Part shown: positions 1-8,136 of the stretch, piece by piece
Numbering within the stretch: position 1 is the first letter of the stretch
Layout of the letters: the number at the start of each line of letters is the position of its first letter
Program-made: the position numbers and the translations under genes
Notes under the pieces: generated by a model
Told to the model about the DNA's origin: nothing
The model's database searches: none
What the model saw: only the letters and a program-made list of their open reading frames with translations
NCBI RefSeq assembly: GCF_037138995.1
Contig: NZ_JBAXHI010000018.1
Coordinates: forward strand, 1-64,000
Source of the DNA: Chlorohelix sp037138995
GTDB lineage: Bacteria > Chloroflexota > Chloroflexia > Chloroheliales > Chloroheliaceae
DNA length: 64,000 bases
Reading direction: 5' to 3'

Positions 1-55
1 AGGCAATTTAATTATACCTTTTTTTTCAGAGCCTGTACAGATAGTATTACGGGGT

Positions 56-190
56 CAGGGCGGTTGCAAGAAACGATTTTTGGACAATAACCTGCTGCAC
101 CCGCCGGAGGGGAAAGGAGAGGATGCGTTCAAGGGGACATCCCTTGCGAACCATAGGGTTACACCCCTTTTCGACTAGGCAACCGCCTTG
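56..190. repeat. Composite palindromic intergenic element
   Basis: A 12-bp stem joins 56-67 (CAGGGCGGTTGC) to 179-190, with one G-T pair. Inside it a 6-bp hairpin (CAAGGG 130-135 with CCCTTG 141-146) and a small hairpin around 156-166 can be drawn. No coding sequence is visible in positions 1-387. The GGGCGGTT/AACCGCC ends resemble the palindrome at 6484-6523, so a dispersed REP/MITE-type repeat is the likeliest reading. A structured RNA is the alternative; it matches no RNA family I recognise. Confidence 0.4.
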
Positions 191-444
191 TCAATAATAA
201 AATAATAAAATTTTAATTAGATTAATTGTGCAACATACGCTAAAATATAAATTCAGTATTTATCAGAAATTAATCTAATCTTAAAAAGACAAATTTTAGT
301 AACATCTATTACTTGTAGAAAGCGCTGTGGCATTAATTTCAAATTCGGTAAGAAATATAGGCAACGTGCCTTTGCATTCTTTAAAACGTGGCTGTCCTAA
401 TAGCAACAAATGACAACTTACTAAAATTTCCGGGGGTATGTTTG

Positions 445-1872
445 ATGACAACCGGCGACAACCCAGAACTAGCTACGCCTTACTCGACAACTGATAGTAA
501 CTTTGAGGAGTTATACTATCAGGCACTTGACATAAATCAACAACAAAGTATCCTGCTGGATATGAGCCGGAAATTGAGCGCCAATGTTTCCCTTGAAGTG
601 GTTATAAATCAGCTTCTTAAATACGCCCGCCAATTTTTTAACAGCGATAGTATCCGAATTGGAGTTGCTGCCGAACTAAAGATAGATTATGCGGGTTTGG
701 AACAGAAACAATTTTTGTTTGAGTTGGCTCCAGAATCCCGCTTTTTACATGATGGAATTGGCTTGATAGCGCAGGCTTACCATAGCGGCGAAATTTGTCA
801 TACCAAAGATTATATTAATGAACCGGGTATTGAGCATCATATAAAGCTGGATGTCCTCGCAAAAAAATTGAACGTGATAGCTTCTCTGGTCGCCCCTATC
901 AAGCTGAACGATAAAGTCATTTCTGTGATATGGCTCAGTAAAAATTCGGTGTACCAGTGGAAGCCAGAAGAAATTGAGCAGATTGCGCGTTTTACCGAAA
1001 CTGCCAGCGTTGTACTTGGCAATGCTAAACTATATTACGATTTGAACAATTCCAGATTGCACCTTCAGAGACGGAATCGCGAGCTTGAAGAACGCAATCT
1101 GGATTTTGAAACTCTTCAGGTTTTCAACAAGCGTTTGCGCGGACCTCTTGAGTTAAAGCCTACAGCGGAACGCGCGTTAAACCTTGTTTTGGAAATGGTC
1201 AAGGCTAATGCTGGTGCCGTCTATTTGGTTCGCGACAACAATCCCCAGAAATTGGAATTGCTTGCAGCTACACATCGGCATGAAGGCAATATTAAGTTAA
1301 ACACTATTGATTGGGAAAAAGCAATTTTGCCCGCTGATATACTTTTTTCCAAAGTTTCAAGCACTGGAAAAAGTAAATTGGTAAATGACCTGAGCAAAAT
1401 CTGGAGGAAATATGCTGCTTTTTCTCTGGAGCCTCGCCCAAATTGGCGTTCTGCTATTCTCATACCGTTGTTTGACGGTAAGGTAGCGATTGGAGTTATG
1501 GGGCTGATTGGGGCGCTTCCTAATCAATTCAATGAAGACCAACTCAAGTTTTGTGAAATGGCAGGGAATCAGATAGCTGCTGCCATAGTACAGGTCTCTC
1601 GCATTGAAAGCCAGAAAGAACAGGAGAAACTTGCGTCAGTGTTGGCGTTGGCTCGTACTGCCGCGCATGAGATAAACCAACCCCTTACGATTTTGCAAGG
1701 CGAACTTGAGCTTATTTCTATGACCGGGAAATGTCCCGCCGAAGATACGATGCAGCGAATGTTAAGAGCTATTCGCGAGATAAGTCAACGAATCAGAGCA
1801 TACCAACAGATAATCGAAATCAATATGGTGGAATCTGTACCCGGTATCAATACGCTGGATACGAGTCGCTAA
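445..1872 (+). CDS. GAF-domain sensor with HisKA domain but no ATPase domain
   Basis: Predicted cytoplasmic signalling protein of about 475 residues. Two GAF-like sensor domains (roughly residues 45-195 and 220-385) are separated by a helical linker rich in Arg and Glu. A HisKA dimerisation/phosphoacceptor helix follows, with the H-box AHEINQPL. The reading frame stops about 55 residues after that histidine, so the HATPase_c domain of a normal sensor kinase is absent. The sequence downstream does not supply it: it runs into a hairpin and the end of purB. I chose the ATG at 445 because a G-rich tract lies about 8 nt upstream; a GTG at 388 would add 19 residues. It could be phosphorylated in trans or be a truncated kinase. 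Confidence 0.8.
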   Translation: MTTGDNPELATPYSTTDSNFEELYYQALDINQQQSILLDMSRKLSANVSLEVVINQLLKYARQFFNSDSIRIGVAAELKIDYAGLEQKQFLFELAPESRFLHDGIGLIAQAYHSGEICHTKDYINEPGIEHHIKLDVLAKKLNVIASLVAPIKLNDKVISVIWLSKNSVYQWKPEEIEQIARFTETASVVLGNAKLYYDLNNSRLHLQRRNRELEERNLDFETLQVFNKRLRGPLELKPTAERALNLVLEMVKANAGAVYLVRDNNPQKLELLAATHRHEGNIKLNTIDWEKAILPADILFSKVSSTGKSKLVNDLSKIWRKYAAFSLEPRPNWRSAILIPLFDGKVAIGVMGLIGALPNQFNEDQLKFCEMAGNQIAAAIVQVSRIESQKEQEKLASVLALARTAAHEINQPLTILQGELELISMTGKCPAEDTMQRMLRAIREISQRIRAYQQIIEINMVESVPGINTLDTSR

Positions 1873-1898
1873 CGGTTTGCCCGAAACTAAAGAGGGTA

Positions 1899-1921
1899 GC
1901 AAGGGGTTTAAAGCCCCTTGC
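1899..1921. terminator. Hairpin between convergent genes
   Basis: An 8-bp perfect stem (GCAAGGGG 1899-1906 with its complement at 1914-1921) lies between the convergent GAF sensor gene and purB. No clear T-run follows on either strand, so terminator function is likely from position but not proven. The same GCAAGGGG-type stem recurs at 41532. Confidence 0.45.
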
Positions 1922-1938
1922 CTGCAGCGAAAATTCTG

Positions 1939-3234
1939 CTAATTATTTAGGTTGAGCCGCTCAAAGGCTATATCAATGTATTTCAAGTGATAGGCATAAT
2001 CGAAAACGCCTTGTAGTTCATCATCTGAAAGTCGGGTTGTGATTTCAGGGTCACTTCTTAGATTTTCGATAAAGCTGCCGCGTTCTCTCCACGCTTTCAT
2101 GGCATGCTTTTGCACCAGCTTATATGCTTCTTGTCTGCCAAGCCCTTTCTCCACCAATTTTAGCAATATTTGTTGGGAAAAGGTTAAACCGCCGCTACTC
2201 TCAAGGTTGTAGAGCATTTGCTGAGGGAACACCACCAACTTGCCGATAATCTCGGTCATTTCTGCCAGCGCGTAATCCAGCAAAATGCAGGCATCTGGGA
2301 ATATAACCCGCTCGGTGGAACTGTGGCTAATGTCGCGTTCGTGCCAGAGCGCCACATTTTCCAAAGCAGTAATGGCGTGACCTCGCAACATACGGGCAAA
2401 TCCGGCAATGCGCTCAGAGCGGTGCGGGTTGCGTTTGTGGGGCATAGCCGAACTGCCTTGTTGTTTTTCGTGGAATGGTTCTTCCACTTCTCGTACTTCG
2501 GTACGTTGGAGGTGGCGGATTTCGGTTGAGAATTTCTCCAACGATGCGCCGATTAGAGCCAAAGTAGTAATAAAATCGGCATGTCTGTCACGTTGCAAGG
2601 TTTGGGTGGAAACCGCCGCTGCAGATAGCCCTAGCAATTCGCAAACATCCGCTTCAATGTCGGGTGGAATATTGGCATGGGTGCCAACCGCGCCAGAAAG
2701 TTTGCCTACCGCCATTGTATCGCAAGCAGCATCAAGGCGTTCGAGGTGGCGGCGCATCTCATCTACCCATACCGCCAGTTTATAACCAAAGGTGGTAGGT
2801 TCGGCATGCATGCCGTGGGTGCGCCCAATCATTATGGTATTGCGATGCTCAAGGGTGCGTTGGGTTATTGCTTCGGTAAGCTCAACTACATCCTGTCGCA
2901 ATAACGCGCCCGCCTCTTTTACTTGTAGCGATAGTGCTGTATCCACCACATCGGTGCTAGTCAAACCAAGATGTATAAAGCGAGCGGCATCCCCTACTGT
3001 TTCGCCGGTAGCGCGTAGGAAAGCTATGACATCATGATCGGTTTCTTTTTCAATTTCCAGCATACGCTCCAAGCTGACGGTTGCCTTGCGTATAGCAGCC
3101 ATATCTTCTTCTGGAATCACCCCTCGCGCTGCCCACGCTTCACAAACGGCAATTTCAACTTCAAGCCACTTATTAATCCGGTTCTGCTCAGACCAGATAC
3201 GCCCCATTTCGGCGCGTGTATAACGTTCAATCAT
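1939..3234 (-). CDS. purB: Adenylosuccinate lyase
   Basis: Cytosolic purine biosynthesis enzyme of the fumarase/aspartase superfamily. It cleaves SAICAR to AICAR and adenylosuccinate to AMP, releasing fumarate. The 431-residue length is normal. Visible family motifs are TSTDVVDTA (about residue 90), GRTHGMHAEPTTFG with the conserved His (about 138-151), and the signature loop SSAMPHKRNP with the catalytic Ser (about 262-271). Its ATG overlaps the TGA of the upstream ABC ATPase gene (ATGA), so translation is probably coupled to the polysaccharide exporter genes. That is an odd partner for a purine gene. Confidence 0.97.
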   Translation of the reverse strand: MIERYTRAEMGRIWSEQNRINKWLEVEIAVCEAWAARGVIPEEDMAAIRKATVSLERMLEIEKETDHDVIAFLRATGETVGDAARFIHLGLTSTDVVDTALSLQVKEAGALLRQDVVELTEAITQRTLEHRNTIMIGRTHGMHAEPTTFGYKLAVWVDEMRRHLERLDAACDTMAVGKLSGAVGTHANIPPDIEADVCELLGLSAAAVSTQTLQRDRHADFITTLALIGASLEKFSTEIRHLQRTEVREVEEPFHEKQQGSSAMPHKRNPHRSERIAGFARMLRGHAITALENVALWHERDISHSSTERVIFPDACILLDYALAEMTEIIGKLVVFPQQMLYNLESSGGLTFSQQILLKLVEKGLGRQEAYKLVQKHAMKAWRERGSFIENLRSDPEITTRLSDDELQGVFDYAYHLKYIDIAFERLNLNN

Positions 3235-4460
3235 CTCTCATCCCCTTTATTAGCTTCCCAGCGGTGCGGAGGTTGGAACACGCCTTTGCCGGGTGTATGT
3301 CCGATTACGTGAAATGCGCTAATTCGGCTGGTATAGACATAAGCGCGGTTCCAGTTCTGCTCAAAAATACCCACATCCAAATAATAATAACCTTCTAAGA
3401 GCGGTAATTCACTAAAAGTCAGTGTAATACCACCGTTAGTTGCTACATCACCTACAGAAACATTATCAGCTTCTGTAGAAGCTTCATATATCTTGATTCC
3501 ATCTTCCCGGTAAAGCCCTACCAGAAAGTTAGGTTCTGCAATCAATCCGTTTGGGCTGTATTCAATATGAACATTCAGTGGGTCTCCGGGCGAAATGGCA
3601 TCTATCGGTTGGCGTTGCTCATTGGAAAGCCATACCCGCGTAAGCTCCATTTCCGCTGCACCCTCCCGGAATTTTGCCACAGGTCCCGAACTTTCTACTG
3701 CTACCTTGCTTGGTGCCAAGGTAACGGCGAAAGCCCTTTTCTTATAATTTTGTACTACTTCGGCGGTACTACCATACTCCCGAATACGCCCGTTTTCAAG
3801 CCAAAGTACCTGATCGCATATAGTTTCAATCTGATCCATCGAGTGCGATACCAGTATAATTGTTTTTCCGGCTTCTTTCATTTTGAGCATACGGTCAAGG
3901 CACTTCTTTTTGAAACGCAAATCGCCCACCGCCAACACCTCATCCACCACAATCAATTCGGGATTGGTACAAATGGCAGCAGAAAAAGCTAATCTTAGCC
4001 ACATACCACTGGAATAGGTGCGTACAGCCGTATCAATAAAATCCGAAATCTCGCTGAATTCCACTATTTCAGGTAAGCGTTTCATCGCATCGCTACGAGT
4101 TAGCCCTGACAGCAACAAGGTAGTCATAACATTTTCGCGCCCGGTAAATTCAGGGCTAAAACCTGCGCCCAGTTCCAACAGGCAGGCAAGGTTTCCGCGC
4201 CGCTTTATTGTGCCTTTGGTAGGTTGCCCTAGTCCGCAAAGCATTCTCAAAAGGGTGCTTTTGCCTGCGCCGTTATTACCGATAATACCAAGCGTAGAGC
4301 CTTTTTTTACGGTCAGGTCTATTCCCTGCAAAGCCCAGTATTCTTCCGGCTTAGTTCTACCTCTTAGGCTAATGAGTAGGTCTTTCAACCCGCTGGAGCC
4401 TTCTTTGCGGGTATAACATTTTTTAAGACCCACTATTTCTATGACATTTTGCGAATCCAT
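3231..4460 (-). CDS. Polysaccharide export ABC transporter ATP-binding protein (Wzt/TagH type)
   Basis: Cytoplasmic ATPase of an ABC-2 exporter for O-antigen or teichoic-acid-like polysaccharide. Residues 1-240 carry Walker A (GNNGAGKST), the signature YSSGMWLRLAFS, Walker B (ELIVVDEVLAVGD) and the switch His in LVSHSMDQI. Residues about 255-400 form an extra C-terminal domain typical of Wzt proteins, which in characterised cases binds the glycan end. At 409 residues it fits the long Wzt class. It lies 3 nt downstream of the permease gene and overlaps purB by 4 nt. Confidence 0.92.
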   Translation of the reverse strand: MDSQNVIEIVGLKKCYTRKEGSSGLKDLLISLRGRTKPEEYWALQGIDLTVKKGSTLGIIGNNGAGKSTLLRMLCGLGQPTKGTIKRRGNLACLLELGAGFSPEFTGRENVMTTLLLSGLTRSDAMKRLPEIVEFSEISDFIDTAVRTYSSGMWLRLAFSAAICTNPELIVVDEVLAVGDLRFKKKCLDRMLKMKEAGKTIILVSHSMDQIETICDQVLWLENGRIREYGSTAEVVQNYKKRAFAVTLAPSKVAVESSGPVAKFREGAAEMELTRVWLSNEQRQPIDAISPGDPLNVHIEYSPNGLIAEPNFLVGLYREDGIKIYEASTEADNVSVGDVATNGGITLTFSELPLLEGYYYLDVGIFEQNWNRAYVYTSRISAFHVIGHTPGKGVFQPPHRWEANKGDER

Positions 4461-4463
4461 ATT

Positions 4464-5228
4464 TTAAATCTCGTCCACAAAGTTATGCTTCAGGCGATTA
4501 AAAATCAGGTAGCCTATCAGTAATATTACAAGGGATACTATACTGACAATAGTTAGAGTCATTATATCGGGCATTTCGGTATTTACGAAAATATTGCGGT
4601 ACATACCAAGAATCAGCGCCATAGGGTTAATATTGAAAACCCATTCATAACCGCGTTTTGAATCTCCAACTCGATAAAACACTGGCGTTATATAAAACCA
4701 GATAACTATTACCGCTGAAACGAGGTGCCCAATGTCTCGGTAAAATACGTTAAGCGCGGAGATAATAAGGGAGAGTCCCAGCGTAAACATGAATTGAATC
4801 AGCAGGATAAGGGGCAAAAATAGGTAATTCCAGCCCGGATATAGCCCATCTATAATTAACAAGCCTAGCAGTATGGGGAGCGCGAGCAGGTAGTTAACCA
4901 TATTACTGGCGACATTTACTGCTACCAGTATCGCGGTGTTAAATTCGGGGAGGCGTACTAGTTCACGGTTAAATGTTATGGTATATGCTGACATAGTGAT
5001 GCTACTGCTAAACCAGTTCCATGCAAGCACGCCACAAAAAACATAAGCGGAGTAATGTTTTATATTAAGTGGTACAACTTGTTGAAAGACAAAGCTAAAT
5101 ACTACCAGCGTAAGAAGCGGGTTAAGCAATGACCATAAAATACCGAGTACGCTGCGGCGATAATGAATCTTTACCTGTCGCAAGGTAAGGTCGATAAGAA
5201 GATCCCGGTAGTGAATTATCCTGTACAT
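4464..5228 (-). CDS. Polysaccharide export ABC transporter permease (Wzm/TagG type)
   Basis: Inner-membrane subunit of the exporter whose ATPase follows 3 nt downstream. The 254 residues contain about six hydrophobic segments and the N-terminal YRDLLIDLTLRQVKIHYRRSVLGILWSLLNP-type pattern of the ABC2_membrane family (an amphipathic helix, then TM1 starting with LGILW). The product is expected to move undecaprenyl-linked glycan across the membrane. Several glycosyltransferase genes elsewhere in the window (6.8, 23.8, 30-32 and 51.6 kb) could supply such glycans, but the substrate is not shown by the sequence. Confidence 0.9.
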   Translation of the reverse strand: MYRIIHYRDLLIDLTLRQVKIHYRRSVLGILWSLLNPLLTLVVFSFVFQQVVPLNIKHYSAYVFCGVLAWNWFSSSITMSAYTITFNRELVRLPEFNTAILVAVNVASNMVNYLLALPILLGLLIIDGLYPGWNYLFLPLILLIQFMFTLGLSLIISALNVFYRDIGHLVSAVIVIWFYITPVFYRVGDSKRGYEWVFNINPMALILGMYRNIFVNTEMPDIMTLTIVSIVSLVILLIGYLIFNRLKHNFVDEI

Positions 5229-5240
5229 ATAGTTAGAAAC

Positions 5241-5272
5241 AAAAAAACAGGGACGCGCTTATAGCCGTCCCC
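5241..5272 (-). terminator. Intrinsic terminator after secF
   Basis: On the minus strand a 6-bp GC stem (5250-5255 with 5266-5271) is followed by a run of seven T (complement of 5241-5247). It lies just past the secF stop codon and before the exporter permease start, so it ends secF transcription and separates it from the exporter operon. Confidence 0.75.
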
Positions 5273-5285
5273 GCGTAGCTTTTTT

Positions 5286-6308
5286 CTATCTGGCAACCGC
5301 ACTGACAGTTCTTATATTCTTGCGACCTAAGAACCGCCCTATGTCGTTTTTCTCCCATGAAACCAAGAACATACTAGCGTTAAAAATCGAAGAGTAGGTG
5401 ACACTAATCATGCCAATCATCAAAGCTAGTACAAACGTCCGAATGCTGGGACCACCAAACAGGTAAAGGGCAATGAGCGGAAAAATGATGGTCAGGTTTG
5501 TGTTAATTGAACGAGCTAGAGTTTGCCACAAGCTGTAATTAACTACGCTATCCATTGATTCGCCGGGATTACGCAATTCGTTTTCCCGAATCCGGTCAAA
5601 CACCACGATTGTGTCATGGTTTGAGAAACCTACCACTGTGAGTAGGGCGGTGATAAATAGCGCGTCAATTTCTACTTGGAAAAATGCGCCAAGCACGGCA
5701 AAGATTCCGATTACCAACAATACGTTGTACACCATTGCGCCCACAGTTGAAGCGGCATAACGCAATGGTTTTTTCACATTTCGGAAGCTCCACGCCAGAT
5801 AAGCGAGGGTTGCCAGCGAAATCAAGGTAATCGCTAGGAAGGTACGCACACCGATTTCGCTTGCTACCACCGAGCCTACCGTTAGAATACTGGTACGACC
5901 GGGGGTGTAATTTTCAGGATAGGCAGTTTTAAGAGCATTATCTAGCAAGTTGCGCTCATCGGTATTACCAGAAATTTCACTGGTACGCAGTATTATCAAG
6001 CCGGCATCGCTCGGCGTGGCGATGACTGTAAAAGCTTGCTCGTTTCGTTGCGTCAGCAATTTATTTTCTGCATCGCTGCGCGGTTGCTTGTTGCGAAGTT
6101 GGCTTAAATAATCGCTTTCGGCGGTTTTGACAACTTTTTCAACTTCAGCACTGACAGGGGTATTTTTGAAATAGAGGTCCCATGTAGAACCACCCGTGAA
6201 GTCTATTCCGAAGCGTAAACCGCCTAGCAGAATGGCTATAAGCCCCGGTAACACCAGCGTGAGGGATAATAGATAAAACCAACCACGCTTATTTACAAGA
6301 TTAGGCAT
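5286..6308 (-). CDS. secF: Protein translocase subunit SecF
   Basis: Membrane component of the SecDF complex that uses the proton gradient to help export through SecYEG. TM1 lies at about 12-32 and is followed by the FGIDFTGGS motif. A periplasmic P1 domain occupies about 40-140, and a five-TM block follows with VVGFSNHDTIVVFDRIREN, which carries the Asp and Arg that are conserved in SecF. The length of 340 residues is slightly above the usual 300, because the P1 domain is longer. secD, normally next to it, is not adjacent here. An intrinsic terminator follows the gene. Confidence 0.93.
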   Translation of the reverse strand: MPNLVNKRGWFYLLSLTLVLPGLIAILLGGLRFGIDFTGGSTWDLYFKNTPVSAEVEKVVKTAESDYLSQLRNKQPRSDAENKLLTQRNEQAFTVIATPSDAGLIILRTSEISGNTDERNLLDNALKTAYPENYTPGRTSILTVGSVVASEIGVRTFLAITLISLATLAYLAWSFRNVKKPLRYAASTVGAMVYNVLLVIGIFAVLGAFFQVEIDALFITALLTVVGFSNHDTIVVFDRIRENELRNPGESMDSVVNYSLWQTLARSINTNLTIIFPLIALYLFGGPSIRTFVLALMIGMISVTYSSIFNASMFLVSWEKNDIGRFLGRKNIRTVSAVAR

Positions 6309-6483
6309 TTCTTCTTTCCGTGAGAGTTTATTTTGTCAGACTTCTAACCGTTAAACGGGGTAAATTATACCACGCTTCTACATCTGCGCCAAACTTTAAG
6401 GGGCTTTTTCGGCAGGGCTGTTGCATAGCCAGTATTTATATTTTCAACGGTTCCCCAAACCACCAAGAAAATCGTTTTTGTAG

Positions 6484-6523
6484 GGGCGGTTCGTACCCAC
6501 TACGGGGCACAGGCGAACCGCCC
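6484..6523. repeat. GGGCGGTTCG inverted repeat
   Basis: A perfect 10-bp inverted repeat (GGGCGGTTCG 6484-6493 and its complement 6514-6523) with a 20-nt loop lies in the 470-bp gene-free interval between secF and the glycosyltransferase. The GC-rich palindrome in AT-rich surroundings is typical of REP/MITE-like dispersed elements. Related ends occur in the element at 56-190. Confidence 0.6.
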
Positions 6524-6566
6524 TTCTTTTATTGCCACATCACCCACAAAAAACGCCACCCAACGA

Positions 6567-6586
6567 GGGCGTATCGCGATGCGCCC
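6567..6586. repeat. Loopless palindrome, REP-like
   Basis: Twenty bases centred on ATCGCGAT form a 10-bp stem with one G-T pair and no loop. It lies 43 bp from the GGGCGGTTCG repeat in the same intergenic interval. Nothing else recognisable is present in 6309-6705; an open frame over this stretch has no coding character and simply spans the palindromes. Confidence 0.5.
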
Positions 6587-6777
6587 CTATCAATCCGAAC
6601 CTATTTCTTTGTCACACCCCCTATAAAAAACGTTTCTTTTAATGCCCTGAAAGACTATGTTATCCGGTTTGCGCCTGACTTTACCATAGTGTAATATAAT
6701 GGTGATTGCTTAAAAGCTCACAGGTTATATGGTTACGGTTGATAGCCCACGAGCCAGAAAAGGGGAATAGAATACTC

Positions 6778-8106
6778 TTGCCTTATAAAGTATTAATGGT
6801 TGCGCCTACATCGTTTTTTTACGATAATGGCTGCCATGTACGTATTCTTGAAGAAATACGCGCTTTGCAAGAGGGTGGTCACCAGGTTACTGTGTGTACC
6901 TACCATATGGGGAATAATATAGATGGTGTCGATGTTCAGCGCAGTTTTGATGTACCGTGGAAGCGTGGCGTACAAGTAGGTAGCAGTCGCCACAAAATTT
7001 ACTTTGATGCCGTTCTCGCTTTAAAGACTTTTCAGGTTGCTCTTCGTCAGAAGCCCGATATAATCCATGCCCATCTTCACGAAGGGGCGCTGATTGGCGG
7101 TATTCTCAAGCTCTTGAAATTCGGGCGTATGCCTTTGGTTTTTGATTTTCAGGGCAGTATGACCAGTGAAATGGTAGATCATCATTTCCTGAATCCGGAA
7201 GGTTTTTTCTACAAACCGGCGGTCAAGCTGGAAAATTTCATCAATCACATCCCCGATTTAATAATTACCAGCACCTATAATTCGGCGAACATTTTAAAAA
7301 ATAAGTTCGGGATAAACCCAGAGCAGGTTATAACACTGACTGACCGGGTAAATAGCAATATCTTCAAGCCTTACACCTCGCCGGAAGAGCGTGAAATCTC
7401 CGAACAAACCCGCCGAGAATTGAATATACCACCGGGCAAGAAAGTGGTAATTTATCTGGGAGTGCTTGCGCCTTATCAGGGTACGGATCATTTGCTTGAA
7501 GCCGCTACATTGCTCAAGCATGAAGCGGCTGACCTGCATTTCGTAATCATGGGCTATCCCGGTGTTGATAGTTATCGCGAACTAGCAAATTATTTGGGCT
7601 TGGGCGACAGAGTAATTTTTCCGGGCAGGATTCCTTATCAGGAAGCGGCGCGAATGCTTTCAATCGGGGATATAGCGGTAGCTCCCAAGATGTCGGCAAC
7701 TGAGGGCGCAGGTAAAATTACCAATTATATGGCGATGGGTATCCCCACGGTGGCGTTTGATACCCCGGTTAGCCGCGAATTAATGGGTGAGGACGGTATA
7801 TACGCCAAATATGGTGATGCGCGTTCACTTGCAAATAATATTAAAATGCTGGCACAAAATGAGGGTTTAAGGCAGTCTCTATCCCAAAAACTTCGTGCCA
7901 GAGCAATTACCGAAATGAGTTGGAAGCAAGGATGCGAACAGCTTGAAGGGATTTACGATAGAGCTATAAGTCGCTATCGGAAAAATGTAGGGCAAATCAC
8001 ACTTAGTAGCGAAAATAGTTCTAAACTTAATTTCTCGGCAGATAGCAGTAGTGAGCCAATTAGTGGTAAAATGTTGGAAAGAGGCGAAGCTTCAACTTCA
8101 CTATAG
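6778..8106 (+). CDS. GT4-family glycosyltransferase
   Basis: Predicted GT-B fold sugar transferase using a nucleotide-activated donor. The N-terminal acceptor domain begins at YKVLMVAPTSFFYDNG. The C-terminal Glycos_transf_1 domain contains the KKVVIYLGVLAPYQGTD and AEGAGKITNYMAMGIPTVAFDTP segments, the latter matching the donor-phosphate-binding region. A TTG at 6778 preceded by AAAAGGGGA is the best start; an upstream ATG at 6706 would add 24 residues with no homology. The last 40 residues are low-complexity and Ser-rich. The gene stands alone between secF and the REC-GAF kinase gene, 30 nt upstream of the latter. Confidence 0.88.
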   Translation: MPYKVLMVAPTSFFYDNGCHVRILEEIRALQEGGHQVTVCTYHMGNNIDGVDVQRSFDVPWKRGVQVGSSRHKIYFDAVLALKTFQVALRQKPDIIHAHLHEGALIGGILKLLKFGRMPLVFDFQGSMTSEMVDHHFLNPEGFFYKPAVKLENFINHIPDLIITSTYNSANILKNKFGINPEQVITLTDRVNSNIFKPYTSPEEREISEQTRRELNIPPGKKVVIYLGVLAPYQGTDHLLEAATLLKHEAADLHFVIMGYPGVDSYRELANYLGLGDRVIFPGRIPYQEAARMLSIGDIAVAPKMSATEGAGKITNYMAMGIPTVAFDTPVSRELMGEDGIYAKYGDARSLANNIKMLAQNEGLRQSLSQKLRARAITEMSWKQGCEQLEGIYDRAISRYRKNVGQITLSSENSSKLNFSADSSSEPISGKMLERGEASTSL

Positions 8107-8136
8107 AGTTAAAGCAGGGAAGTGTTAGGTTAAACT

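Noticed and set aside
388..444. GTG start at 388 for the GAF sensor
   Set aside because: The ATG at 445 has a G-rich ribosome-binding-like tract at the right distance; the upstream 19 residues look non-homologous.
6320..6694. Plus-strand 124-codon frame between secF and the glycosyltransferase
   Set aside because: It spans both palindromic repeats, has no conserved-looking segment and no ribosome-binding site.
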